Source: B1SED10-75 sp964636865 (lineage in GTDB: Bacteria > Bacillota > Dethiobacteria > DTU022 > PWGO01). From it: 12,408 nt of DNA. The position numbers and the translations under genes are program-made. A model generated the notes under the pieces. The model was not told the DNA's origin, searched no databases, and worked only from the letters and a program-made list of their open reading frames with translations. The stretch spans positions 1-12,408 of the forward strand of contig CAZWVJ010000040.1 of assembly GCA_964636865.1 (NCBI GenBank), given 5' to 3'. Of this stretch, positions 1 through 8,141 are shown one piece after another; the stretch's first letter is position 1; each line of letters opens with the position of its first letter.

Positions 1-2151
1 CCTGAGTTCTTTGGCTTCCACAGCATTGTAAGCAACCCTGGCCATAGCGATGTGCCTGAAAACTTGTTCCACTATAGGCACCAGGTTAATGTTTACTCCT
101 TCCGGCAGGCCTTCCATGTAGCGGATGAGCAGTTCTTTGTTGCCGCCCCCGCCGGGTATGAGGCCTACTCCCATTTCTACCTGCCCTATGTAAGTTTCTG
201 CCAGGGCTACAACACGGTCACAGTGGACGCAAATTTCCATGCCGCCACCGAGGGTTTGTCCGTGGGGCGCAGCCACAACGGGAACTTTGGCATACTTCAT
301 AGCCATACAGCCATCCTGGAAGTTTTTAACGGAATTCTCAACCATGTCCCATTCGCCGCCCTGGGCGCCCATCATTATGAGGGCTACGTTAGCTCCCACG
401 CAGTAGTTATTAGCTTCGTTTCCTACTACCATGCCCAGATAATTTTTTTCGGCTTCTTCTACCGCTTCAAAGATAAACTCTGTGAAAGAAGGGCTGATGG
501 CCTGCTGGGGAGCATGCATCTCCAGGCAAACGATACCGTCGCCCAGGTCTATGAGACTGGCGTCATCATTTCCTTTTACTACCCGGTTCTGGGCCCGCAG
601 AAAATCGCGAGTGTTCTGATCCGAGGGGAAGATTGAGGTGGTAACCCCCAACTCGNNNNNNNNNNGGTTGGCCGGGATGACCTTGTTGCCGTTGCGGAGG
701 AATGTTATGGGTTCCACCGGCATATCTATTTGTTCTGTTCCCAGCCGCACGGGCAAGTAGTCTTTGGCGAATACATCGTAGTAGTAATAGTTTCCGTAGT
801 TGTCTTGTTTATAAAAGGAATCGAAGCCTTTTTCCAGCATTTCTTCTACCATTGCCGGAACGATTTCCCCTTCCTCTTTCATCCTTTTGACGGAAGATTT
901 CAAACCAATGGCATCCCAGCTTTCAAAGGGGCCTACCTCCCAGTTGAAGCCCCAGCGCATGGCCCGGTCTACGTTCACGATATCGTCGGCTATTTCCGGT
1001 ATGAGCTTGGCTGTGTATGTGAGCATTTTCTTGGTGAGCATCCAGGCAAACTCGCCGGCGGGATCATCAGATTCTATCAAGGTCTTAAAGCCGGTGGCCA
1101 AATCTTCGCCTTTAATTTGACCCAGAATATCAAAGCGGGCTTTTTCCCGGGGGCGATATTCCAGTTTTTCGTAATCTAAAGCCATTAGCTGGCTGCTGCC
1201 ATCTTCTCCCTTTGTCTTTTTGAAAAAGCCCTGTTTGGTTTTATTCCCCAGCAGGTTGTTTTCGATCATCTTATCCATGAACTCCGGCGGTTGCATAATC
1301 TCTATTTCTTCCGGATCGTTGGACTTATCCACGCAGGTTTGGGCTACATGGCGGAAAGTATCCAGACCGACAAAGTCCAGGGTGCGGAAAGATGCGGTTT
1401 TGGGATGTCCCATGGGTGGGCCGGTGATGGCATCGACTTCCTCTATTGTCAATCCCTTTTCTTGCATCAGCTTAATGGTGTACATCATGGCGTAAGTGCC
1501 GATACGGTTGGCAATAAAGTTGGGAGTATCTTTGGCAAAAACCACTCCTTTACCCAGCACCCGGTTGCAGAAGTTATTCATAAAATTCAATACTTCTTGA
1601 GAAGTGTCATTGCATGGAACAACTTCCAACAGTTTCATATGGCGGGGCGGATTGAAAAAGTGGGTGCCGAGGAAATGCTTGCGGAAATCCTCGGAATTAT
1701 CGGAAACCATTTCGTTAATGGAAAGGCCGGAAGTGTTTGAACTTATCACTGTTCCGGGAGTCCAGTTGGCTTCCACGTTTTGGAAAACTTTCTTTTTAAT
1801 ATCCATTCTTTCCACGACAACTTCGATAATCCAGTCCACTTCTTGTAATTTCTCCATGTCATCTTCGAAGTTCCCGGTGGTGATAAGATCAGCGAAACTG
1901 TTGCTGTAAAGGGGATTCATGGGATCTGATTTTTTCTTAATTAAATCTTGCTTTCCCTGCTCTGCCAGGCGGTTACGCACCTGTGGCGATTCCAGGGTAA
2001 GCCCCTTTTTCTCCTCTTCTTCAGTTAGTTCTCGGGGAACTATGTCTAAAAGAACTACGGGAATACCCACATTGGCCAAATAAGCGGCAATGGTGGCTCC
2101 CATTACCCCAGCCCCCAGAACAGCAGCTTTTTTGATTTCTTTTAGGGCCAT
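1..2151 (-). CDS. fadN: 3-hydroxyacyl-CoA dehydrogenase / enoyl-CoA hydratase fusion, FadN type (3' end missing)
   Basis: Fatty-acid beta-oxidation enzyme that hydrates enoyl-CoA and oxidises 3-hydroxyacyl-CoA with NAD; cytoplasmic. Seen: 717 codons from an ATG at 2151, with AGGAGG at 2159-2164 spaced 7 nt, and no stop before the window edge. The N-terminal dehydrogenase half has the dinucleotide motif GAGVMG (residues 13-18), SSNTSGL (137-143), and THFFNP with the presumed catalytic His164 and Glu176. The C-terminal hydratase half (about 530 onward) has LGGGME (Glu639) and QVEMGVGLIPGGGG (Glu659). These two glutamates are 20 residues apart, as in the rat hydratase pair 144/164. Domain order (dehydrogenase first) matches Bacillus FadN, about 790 aa, so roughly 70 residues lie off the left edge. 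Four codons (496-499) fall in the N gap, which keeps the frame. A thiolase gene often follows fadN and would lie outside the window. The exact chain-length preference cannot be told. Confidence 0.93.
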   Translation of the reverse strand, partial: MALKEIKKAAVLGAGVMGATIAAYLANVGIPVVLLDIVPRELTEEEEKKGLTLESPQVRNRLAEQGKQDLIKKKSDPMNPLYSNSFADLITTGNFEDDMEKLQEVDWIIEVVVERMDIKKKVFQNVEANWTPGTVISSNTSGLSINEMVSDNSEDFRKHFLGTHFFNPPRHMKLLEVVPCNDTSQEVLNFMNNFCNRVLGKGVVFAKDTPNFIANRIGTYAMMYTIKLMQEKGLTIEEVDAITGPPMGHPKTASFRTLDFVGLDTFRHVAQTCVDKSNDPEEIEIMQPPEFMDKMIENNLLGNKTKQGFFKKTKGEDGSSQLMALDYEKLEYRPREKARFDILGQIKGEDLATGFKTLIESDDPAGEFAWMLTKKMLTYTAKLIPEIADDIVNVDRAMRWGFNWEVGPFESWDAIGLKSSVKRMKEEGEIVPAMVEEMLEKGFDSFYKQDNYGNYYYYDVFAKDYLPVRLGTEQIDMPVEPITFLRNGNKVIPANXXXXELGVTTSIFPSDQNTRDFLRAQNRVVKGNDDASLIDLGDGIVCLEMHAPQQAISPSFTEFIFEAVEEAEKNYLGMVVGNEANNYCVGANVALIMMGAQGGEWDMVENSVKNFQDGCMAMKYAKVPVVAAPHGQTLGGGMEICVHCDRVVALAETYIGQVEMGVGLIPGGGGNKELLIRYMEGLPEGVNINLVPIVEQVFRHIAMARVAYNAVEAKELR
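656..665. other. assembly gap (10 N)
   Basis: Ten undetermined bases inside the FadN-type gene. Codon phase counted from the start at 2151 is the same on both sides (codon 495 ends at 667, codon 500 begins at 654). The true gap length is therefore 10, or differs from 10 by a multiple of three, and the gene is not shown to be broken. Confidence 0.99.
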
Positions 2152-2466
2152 TAAAATACCTCCTTGTTACATTATTCATACTTGTTCCTGGCTCACTTTA
2201 ACTTGTGTTAACTTACTCCGATTACTCCGATTCATTTAATTAGATTAATCTTGCTTTAGCTTGGGTAAATTCACCTCCTTAAAAATACTGAAAGCCTTAA
2301 AACCATCCGGTTAATGACATATTTAAAACCAGAATGCTTTAGGTAGAATATTAATGACTCGCACCATATTATATTCGTGAAAAGATGTTTTTTTCCTCCA
2401 TTATTTTACCCTAAACAAAATTAATTAAATTATTTAAGTATTTTTACATCGGGGGATAAATTAAAA
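2152..2466 (-). promoter_or_regulatory. intergenic region upstream of the FadN-type gene
   Basis: AT-rich 315 bp between the thrC stop and the fadN start. On the minus strand it holds a TATAAT at 2373-2368 without a convincing -35 box, an orphan AAGGAGGTGA at 2280-2271 with no start codon at usable distance, a tandem element TTAACTTG-TG-TTAACTTA (2198-2215, plus-strand reading), and two CGGAGTAA copies nearby. No U-tailed hairpin was found after thrC, so read-through from thrC into fadN is possible. No gene is supported here. Confidence 0.35.
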
Positions 2467-3963
2467 TCAATCTTCATTCAAAGCCTCCAACACAGCTTTT
2501 GCCATGCTGTCTTTGTTTATTGTTGAATGGTGTAAGATGGGTTTTGCTTCCAAATTTTTTAATTTTGGGGGAACCGGAAGGCCGGTTTTTTCTTCCAGGA
2601 GCTTTAAAAGTTCAAAGTCGGATTTTCCTTCCACTTGCTGGCGATCCAGCAATGATTGGGCCACACTCCGGTTGAATTTGAAAGGGCTGGCAGTAGAGAC
2701 AATAACGGTGTGGGTGTCGTCGTCGGTGGCAGACAGGTATTTGTCATAAACAGCTGCAGCCACGGCGGTGTGGGTATCAATGAGGTAGTTGTGCTTATCG
2801 AATACGCTGCGAATAGTCTCCATGGTTTCCGCATCGTCTGCATAATCCGACCAGAAAATTTCCTGCAGGGCCTGCGTTGTTTTTGGATCTATCGTATAAT
2901 TTCCCGTTTCTTTTAAATCTTCCATCCAGCGGGAAGTTTTGGCGGCGTCCTGTTCTGTGAGTTCAAAAAGTAATCTTTCCAGGTTGCTGGAAATTAAAAT
3001 ATCCATGGAGGGTGAGATAGTGCGCACAAAATTTCTCCGGCGCTCATAAGAACCGGTATTGATGAATTCTGTAAGGACGTTATTGCGGTTGGCGGCGCAG
3101 ATAAGGCGATTTATAGGAAGCCCCATTTGCATGGCGTAATATGCAGCCAGGATGTTCCCGAAATTGCCGGTGGGAACCACAAAATTAATGGGGGTGGGGG
3201 CATTTATTAAGCCGCGGCGGCAAATTTCCAGGTAGGCCCGGAAATAATAAACTATCTGCGGTACCAGCCTACCCCAGTTAATGGAGTTTGCCGAGGAAAA
3301 ATTGTATCCCCTGGTATTGACTTTTTCCTTCACGCCCTTATGGGAAAAGATAGCCTTAACCCCGTTTTGCGCATCGTCGAAGTTTCCTTTTACGGCTATC
3401 ACGTGCACATTTTTGCCTTCCTGGGTGATCATTTGCCTTTTTTGCGTTTCACTGACCCCTTCTTCCGGGTAAAAAACTATTATGCGTGTGCCGGGGACAT
3501 CTCTAAAGCCTTCCAGGGCGGCTGTGCCGGTGTCTCCGGAAGTGGCTGTAAGCACCAATGCGTCAGCTGTTTCGTTCGTGTTCATCATGGCGGCCCTTAG
3601 AAGGTGGGGCAAAACCTGCAGGGCCATATCCTTAAACGCGCAGGTAGGCCCGTGCCAAAGCTCCAGAAAATGCCTTTTTTCGTCTGCTTGGTGCAGGGGG
3701 GCAATATCCGGGGCGGCAAATTTTTGAGGGTTATAGGCTTTTTGCGCGCTTTCTGCTATCTGGGCTTCGGAAAAACTCTCCAGGTAAGGCGCCATTATGG
3801 TGCGGGCCAGTTCCGGGTAACTCAAATTAATCAACGCCTCCAGGCTGCCTGCTTTGGGTTGTTTGTGGGGAACGAAAAGCCCTCCATCGGGCGCGATGCC
3901 CATTTTTATAGCCTCTGCGGATGAAACCGGGGAAGACTCCCCCCTGGTGCTGATGTACTTCAA
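2467..3963 (-). CDS. thrC: threonine synthase
   Basis: PLP enzyme that converts O-phospho-L-homoserine to L-threonine, the last step of threonine synthesis; cytoplasmic. Seen: 498 residues opening with MKYISTRG, the usual start of the long ThrC type. The PLP lysine lies in HGPTCAFKDMA (Lys111). The cofactor loop is TSGDTGTAALEGF (about 141-153), followed by SSANSINWGRLVPQ and the phosphate-binding segment PTGNFGN. Length and motif order are complete for the family. The start codon is TTG (3963-3961), chosen because it gives the conserved N terminus and has AAGGAG at 3975-3980, 11 nt upstream. No hom or thrB gene adjoins it and no T-box motif (AGGGTGGNACCGCG) was found upstream, so threonine control, if any, works by another route. 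It is transcribed toward fadN with 315 bp between. Confidence 0.96.
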   Translation of the reverse strand: MKYISTRGESSPVSSAEAIKMGIAPDGGLFVPHKQPKAGSLEALINLSYPELARTIMAPYLESFSEAQIAESAQKAYNPQKFAAPDIAPLHQADEKRHFLELWHGPTCAFKDMALQVLPHLLRAAMMNTNETADALVLTATSGDTGTAALEGFRDVPGTRIIVFYPEEGVSETQKRQMITQEGKNVHVIAVKGNFDDAQNGVKAIFSHKGVKEKVNTRGYNFSSANSINWGRLVPQIVYYFRAYLEICRRGLINAPTPINFVVPTGNFGNILAAYYAMQMGLPINRLICAANRNNVLTEFINTGSYERRRNFVRTISPSMDILISSNLERLLFELTEQDAAKTSRWMEDLKETGNYTIDPKTTQALQEIFWSDYADDAETMETIRSVFDKHNYLIDTHTAVAAAVYDKYLSATDDDTHTVIVSTASPFKFNRSVAQSLLDRQQVEGKSDFELLKLLEEKTGLPVPPKLKNLEAKPILHHSTINKDSMAKAVLEALNED

Positions 3964-4323
3964 GATTGTTCGTGCTCCTTCCTGTGGGGCTTTTGACGCC
4001 TGCTAATTTACGGATTTTATGCCTGTTAATGCTATTATGCCTACTGATGTTCTTATGATTGCTAATATACAGATTTTTCTCGGAAATCTTAAGGGAAATA
4101 GCATTTAATATAATATAGTCCCTGCAAACAAAAATTTATGATCTTATTGTAATAAGTTCTTCTCGTTTGCCTCTTTTGACTCCTTCAAATTTTTTTCATC
4201 CCTTAATATATTTATGGTAAAATTTATTTCTTTTTTAGAAAACAATGTGGTAATATTTAAGTAGACTGCATTATTGAATTACACTGCGTGTTAACTTGTT
4301 AACTTATTCATAATTTCGAGGGT
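3964..4323. promoter_or_regulatory. divergent intergenic region between thrC and the bactofilin-like gene
   Basis: AT-rich stretch that must carry the promoters of both divergent genes. Seen: overlapping TATATT boxes on the minus strand at about 4107-4118 that may serve thrC, without a good -35 box. At 4291-4306 on the plus strand there is a tandem pair TTAACTTG-TTAACTTA. With the preceding G at 4290 this contains the near-palindrome GTTAACTTGTTAAC (4290-4303), a plausible operator. A CATAAT at 4309-4314 could be a -10 for the plus-strand gene but lacks a clear -35. No ORF is supported. Confidence 0.35.
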
Positions 4324-4435
4324 CTGGGTGACCGGCCAGGGTCTTACCCGGCTACATTATATTGCTTATAGAAAGGAGGAGTGGCGATTTTTCTCCCATT
4401 TAATACTATCGCTTAGAGGTGGGAGTATCTTCGCC
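4324..4435 (+). promoter_or_regulatory. structured 5' leader of the bactofilin-like gene (candidate cis-regulatory RNA)
   Basis: Two stem-loops can be read directly. The first is CTGGGT-GACC / GGTC-(TT bulge)-ACCCGG with loop GGCCAG (4324-4351), a 10-bp stem with one G-U pair and no U-tail. The second nests CTCCCA/TGGGAG (4393-4398 with 4420-4425) inside GGCGA/TCGCC (4383-4387 with 4431-4435). A competing helix, GCGAT/ATCGC (4384-4388 with 4408-4412), cannot coexist with the outer stem, so two folds are possible. The AAAGGAGG at 4372-4379 is 65 nt from the ATG and the GAGGTG at 4416-4421 is 23 nt away. The ATG at 4445 therefore has no normal ribosome binding site. I do not recognise a known riboswitch class. 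Confidence 0.45.
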
Positions 4436-4444
4436 TAAAACAAA

Positions 4445-5767
4445 ATGAAAAATAATAATTCTGTCGGTTTTAAAGTAGGGGGTAAAGCTGTTCTGGTCTT
4501 GACTCTAGCTCTGGCATTGTTGCTTTGCATGGGTGCCGGGATGTTGGCAGCTGAAGAAACGGTAATAGATGAAGATATACATAAGCCCATGGGCGATATA
4601 GAAATAAAGGAAGGGACGGTAGTAAATGGAGATGTCTCTGTAAATATGGGTTCAATAGACGTTTATGGAATTGTTAACGGGAATGTCAAGGCTAACATGG
4701 GTAGTATTTCTGTATACGGGGATGTAAACGGTGATTTGCATGCGGACATGGGAAGCGTTGAAATTCCGGGAAACGTCACCGGTGATGTAAGCGCGCCCAT
4801 GGGTTCGGTTAATGTGGATGGAAATGTTGGCGGGAATTTAAAAAACAGCCTGGGCACAACAGAGGTAACGGGAGCAGTTGCCGGCGATATTAATGGCGGC
4901 CTGGGAGAGATGAAAATAGATGGCGAAGTAGGCGGCGATGTAAGCAGTGAAGGTAAAATAGTTGCCATAAACGGAACCGTGGAAGGAGATGTCAACCTTC
5001 CCAAAGGCATAGTAGAATTAGGTCCTGCAGCAGTGGTTGAGGGCATGATCATGATTGGCGAGGGTATGGTGGATAAGAGCGCCGGGGCTCAAACCGGAGA
5101 AATAGAGATAAGTGATCAGCTTAGCAGGGCAGAAATCGATGACTTATTTAGAGGGTTTTGGGGAATTCAATTTCCCGGCGTAAGTGGGGTTTTAAATATA
5201 TTTGATGAAGGGCATTTTATACGTGATCTTGATTTGGAAGATTTATCGTCCTTTGTCCAAATAGGCATTATTGGTTGGTTTGGCAATTTGTTGCAAGGCT
5301 TGTTAACCATGATTATTTTGTTCGCCCTGGGAGTCTTGATTTATGTTTTATTTCCCCGTCAGGTAAGGAATGCGGAAGGGGAAATTAAAGCCAACACCGG
5401 TATAGCTTTTCTCTGGGGCTTGTTGGCCTTTATTGTGGCTGTTCCTTTAATGATTTTGTTAGTTATAACCATCATAGGCATTCCATTGATATTAGTGCTA
5501 ATACTTCTTTTGGCTGCAGCCTGGATCCTTGGATATGTGGGCATAACTATTATGTTGGGGGGTTGGGTGTTGGAATCGGCCAAAACGACCAGCGATAACC
5601 CCATGCTTAACATCTTGGTGGGAGTAGCCTTATTAGGTTTTGTAAGCTTTGTGCCGGTTATCGGATCTTTGGTAAGTTTGGCTGTGGCTATTATGGCTGT
5701 GGGTGCAAGCCTGTCTTCCCGGTTCGGCACAAACGTTAATCCCCCGAAGATGCCATCTGCAAAATAG
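4445..5767 (+). CDS. bactofilin-like (polymer-forming) repeat protein with signal peptide and C-terminal membrane domain
   Basis: Residues 1-36 form a signal peptide or anchor (charged start, long Leu/Ala core, then LAA-EE). From residue 68 a 17-residue unit of the form MGSVxVxGxVxGDVxxx recurs in exact register at 68, 85, 102, 119, 136, 153, 170 and 187, after a 19-residue first copy at 49. This predicts a right-handed beta-solenoid like bactofilins (polymer-forming cytoskeletal family). A linker (about 200-270) leads to hydrophobic segments near 282-304, 319-345, 346-373 and 387-423. Inference: the solenoid lies outside the membrane and the C-terminal helices anchor it, whereas classical bactofilins are cytoplasmic. 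The role is unknown; envelope scaffolding or stress sensing are guesses. The ATG is the only usable start, though it lacks a nearby Shine-Dalgarno. It stands alone, followed by a probable terminator. Confidence 0.85.
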   Translation: MKNNNSVGFKVGGKAVLVLTLALALLLCMGAGMLAAEETVIDEDIHKPMGDIEIKEGTVVNGDVSVNMGSIDVYGIVNGNVKANMGSISVYGDVNGDLHADMGSVEIPGNVTGDVSAPMGSVNVDGNVGGNLKNSLGTTEVTGAVAGDINGGLGEMKIDGEVGGDVSSEGKIVAINGTVEGDVNLPKGIVELGPAAVVEGMIMIGEGMVDKSAGAQTGEIEISDQLSRAEIDDLFRGFWGIQFPGVSGVLNIFDEGHFIRDLDLEDLSSFVQIGIIGWFGNLLQGLLTMIILFALGVLIYVLFPRQVRNAEGEIKANTGIAFLWGLLAFIVAVPLMILLVITIIGIPLILVLILLLAAAWILGYVGITIMLGGWVLESAKTTSDNPMLNILVGVALLGFVSFVPVIGSLVSLAVAIMAVGASLSSRFGTNVNPPKMPSAK

Positions 5768-5800
5768 AAGAAGGTGGGTGCAGCTTCTTTTTTTCTTTTT
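5766..5800 (+). terminator. probable Rho-independent terminator of the bactofilin-like gene
   Basis: Overlapping the stop codon, AAGAAG (5768-5773) pairs with CTTCTT (5784-5789) around a 10-nt loop. The stem extends by two weak pairs and is followed by T-rich sequence broken by one C. The stem is short and AT-rich, so efficiency is uncertain. Confidence 0.5.
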
Positions 5801-5871
5801 AAAAAAAGGATTAAACGGGAAGAAAGCGAAGAATATATTTGCGATAAAATTACTTAAATACTTTAACCATA

Positions 5872-5893
5872 TTTAGAGCTAAAACATTTAGCT
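5872..5893. promoter_or_regulatory. overlapping palindromes upstream of the acyl-CoA synthetase gene
   Basis: TTTAG-AG-CTAAA (5872-5883) overlaps AGCTAAA-ACA-TTTAGCT (5877-5893, perfect 7-bp arms). Three TTTAG/CTAAA half-sites in 22 bp, 44 nt before the ATG at 5937, suggest a dimeric regulator site or a small mRNA hairpin. No matching regulator is encoded next to it. Confidence 0.35.
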
Positions 5894-5936
5894 GAAGAAT
5901 TATTTGCAACTTAATTATAACAATAGGAGGACCAAT

Positions 5937-8087
5937 ATGAGCCGCAGCAATTATGTTAACCCACTTCACAATTTATTAAATCCCAAATCAATAGCCACGG
6001 TAGGAGCCGGGAACAACCCTATGAAAATGGGAACCATGCAGGCCCTCAGCATCATTAAAGATGGTTACCGGGGTAAATTCTTTCCCGTGCATCCCCATGA
6101 GGAATATGTGCTTGGTCATAAAGCATATCCTTCGGTCCAGGAGCTGCCGGAAGTTCCTGAGATGGCTTTATTTATTGTGCCTACGGAACATGTGGTTTCC
6201 TTGCTGGAGGATTTTGGCAAGATAGGCACCGCGTATGCCATTATTATCACTGCCGGTTTCAAGGAAACGGGGGAGGAAGGCAGACTGCTGGAAGAGCGCC
6301 TAAAAAAAACGGCGAATGACTATGGTATAAGGTTTCTCGGTCCCAATTGCATTGGGGTGTTAAATACTCAGGCATCCCTCAATGCCACTGTCATGAACTT
6401 TGACCAAGAACCGGGGATGTTGGGGATGGCTTCTCAAAGCGGCACCTATATTACCCAAAGCTTTAATTACTTGCGCCGGAAGGGTATCCGCTTTAGCAAA
6501 GCCATTAGCGTCGGTAACGAGGCTAACATCGACATTGTAGATGCCCTGGAATACCTGGGGGAAGATAAAGATACAAAGGCCATAGCACTTTACATCGAAG
6601 GAATCCGGGATGGTGACCGGTTCATGAAACTGGCCCGGCAAATAACCCCACATAAGCCTATTGTGGCCCAGTATGTGGGAGGTTCAGAGGCCGGGGCGCG
6701 CGCCGGGGCCAGCCATACGGGAGCCATGTCGGGACCGGATTATCTTTACGATGGTCTTTTTAAACAAGCCGGAATTATCCGAGTCCATTCAGTGGAAGAT
6801 CTCTACGGGCACGGATGGGCTTTAGCCACTCAACCGCCGCTGCAGGGGAAAAGAGTAGCTGTGGTTACCAACTCAGGGGGGCCGGGAACTTCCATGGCCA
6901 ACTCCTTAAACGAGGGAGGGATGGAAGTCCCGGAGTTTTCAGAGGAACTGCAGTCACAAATTAATACGATAATTCCTCCGCATGCATCCAGCGCCAACCC
7001 GGTGGATATTACTTTTCATATTGACACTTTTACTTTGGTGGAAGGAATTCCCGAGAGGATTGTAAATAGCAAAGAAGTAGATGCCATGGTCCTGCATGGA
7101 GCTATGGGAACCGGATTTTTACGGGAAATATACCCACATGTGAAGGATTTTCTCCCGGGAGTTTCCATGGAAAAATTTATTGAACGTTATAAGCAGGATA
7201 TAACGGGTTCTGTAGCTTTACCCATTAAACATGGGTTGCCCTTTGTAGTTTCTTCTTTTTTCGATAAAAGTGATAACTTCACGGAAGCTTATCTCCAAGA
7301 AAACGTGCCGGTTTATGATTCCCCAGAAAAGGCGGCTCGGGCCATGCTTTCTCTTCTCAAGTATATGGAGGTCCGGCAGCGTGGCGAAAACGCTCTTCCG
7401 GAAATGCCTTCGCGTTCACCGGAGGCGGCGCAAATAATTCATGAAGCCTTGGAAAGCGGGCAAAAAAACCTGGATGAATACCGGGCCAAAAAATTATTAA
7501 GCGCTTACGGCATTCCGGTAACTTCGGAAGTGTTGGCTAACTCGGAAACTGAGGCCTTGGAGGCGGCGGAAACCATTGGTTATCCGGTAGCGCTTAAAGG
7601 CTGTTCACCGGATTTAACGCATAAAACGGAAATGGGGGTAATTCACCTCGACCTTAAAAGTGAAGATGAAGTATCCTTTTCCTTTCGAGAAATTAAAGAA
7701 GCTGCCGGTGATATCCCCGTACTGGTCTCGGGTATGTTGAAAGGAGAGCGGGAGTTTGTGGGTGGAATGACCAGGTTTGAAGGCTTTGGACCGGCGGTCC
7801 TTTTCGGCCTAGGTGGAATCTTTACCGAAGTGCTAAAAGATAATGCTTTTCGGGTAGCCCCTATGAGCGCTGCGGAAGCGGAAGAAATGCTTTTTGATAT
7901 TAAAGGGCGCAAGCTGCTGGAAGGATTTCGAGGAATGCCGGCAGTAAATACCGAAGCGCTGGGCCGAATTATGCAAGCTTTAGGGTTCATTGGCCAGCTT
8001 CATCCGGAAATAAAAGAAATAGACATCAACCCGCTCATAATAAGCGGTAGTGAGCCGGTGGCGGTAGATGCCCTTGTTATCCTCTAA
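5937..8087 (+). CDS. ADP-forming acyl-CoA (acetyl-CoA) synthetase, fused alpha and beta subunits
   Basis: NDP-forming acyl-CoA synthetase: acyl-CoA + ADP + Pi <=> acid + ATP + CoA, cytoplasmic, used to gain ATP from thioesters or to activate acids. Seen: 716 residues. An N-terminal CoA-binding domain (about 8-145, with GPNCIG near 135-140) is followed by succinyl-CoA-ligase-like domains. The phosphorylated histidine lies in GASHTGAMSG (His260), with the supporting acid in YIEG (Glu221). Their 39-residue spacing equals the Glu218/His257 pair known in Pyrococcus. The C-terminal ATP-grasp part (about 500-716) has LKGCSPDLTHKTEMGV with the second candidate phospho-histidine, His562. The ATG at 5937 is chosen over one 33 nt upstream because AGGAGG (5925-5930) sits 6 nt before it. 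Substrate range cannot be read from sequence; the fadN-type gene in the window makes fatty acyl or short-chain substrates reasonable. It is monocistronic and convergent with the stress gene. Confidence 0.92.
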   Translation: MSRSNYVNPLHNLLNPKSIATVGAGNNPMKMGTMQALSIIKDGYRGKFFPVHPHEEYVLGHKAYPSVQELPEVPEMALFIVPTEHVVSLLEDFGKIGTAYAIIITAGFKETGEEGRLLEERLKKTANDYGIRFLGPNCIGVLNTQASLNATVMNFDQEPGMLGMASQSGTYITQSFNYLRRKGIRFSKAISVGNEANIDIVDALEYLGEDKDTKAIALYIEGIRDGDRFMKLARQITPHKPIVAQYVGGSEAGARAGASHTGAMSGPDYLYDGLFKQAGIIRVHSVEDLYGHGWALATQPPLQGKRVAVVTNSGGPGTSMANSLNEGGMEVPEFSEELQSQINTIIPPHASSANPVDITFHIDTFTLVEGIPERIVNSKEVDAMVLHGAMGTGFLREIYPHVKDFLPGVSMEKFIERYKQDITGSVALPIKHGLPFVVSSFFDKSDNFTEAYLQENVPVYDSPEKAARAMLSLLKYMEVRQRGENALPEMPSRSPEAAQIIHEALESGQKNLDEYRAKKLLSAYGIPVTSEVLANSETEALEAAETIGYPVALKGCSPDLTHKTEMGVIHLDLKSEDEVSFSFREIKEAAGDIPVLVSGMLKGEREFVGGMTRFEGFGPAVLFGLGGIFTEVLKDNAFRVAPMSAAEAEEMLFDIKGRKLLEGFRGMPAVNTEALGRIMQALGFIGQLHPEIKEIDINPLIISGSEPVAVDALVIL

Positions 8088-8141
8088 TGTGCTTCTCCCC
8101 GGAACATTTCCCGGTGCCATACCAGACCGCTTCCCGGCGTC

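Noticed and set aside
52..636. 194-aa plus-strand ORF
   Set aside because: It is antisense to the enoyl-CoA hydratase half of the FadN-type gene, which has catalytic motifs in the minus frame; the plus ORF has no ribosome site and no recognisable domain.
4381..4416. GTG-started 11-codon ORF in the leader of the bactofilin-like gene
   Set aside because: The AGGAGG lies only 1 nt from the GTG, too close for normal initiation, and the bases are better explained by the paired stems.
3964..4444. T-box or other known riboswitch upstream of thrC
   Set aside because: No T-box sequence, and the strong hairpins lie nearer the plus-strand gene and outside any likely thrC transcript.
4663..5052. 129-aa minus-strand ORF rich in Pro, Thr and Ser
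   Set aside because: It is the mirror of the repeated solenoid coding region; the repeat itself keeps that frame open. No start signal.
8088..8141. Terminator between the convergent synthetase and stress genes
   Set aside because: A small CCGG-based hairpin (about 8098-8114) exists but has no U-tract on either strand.
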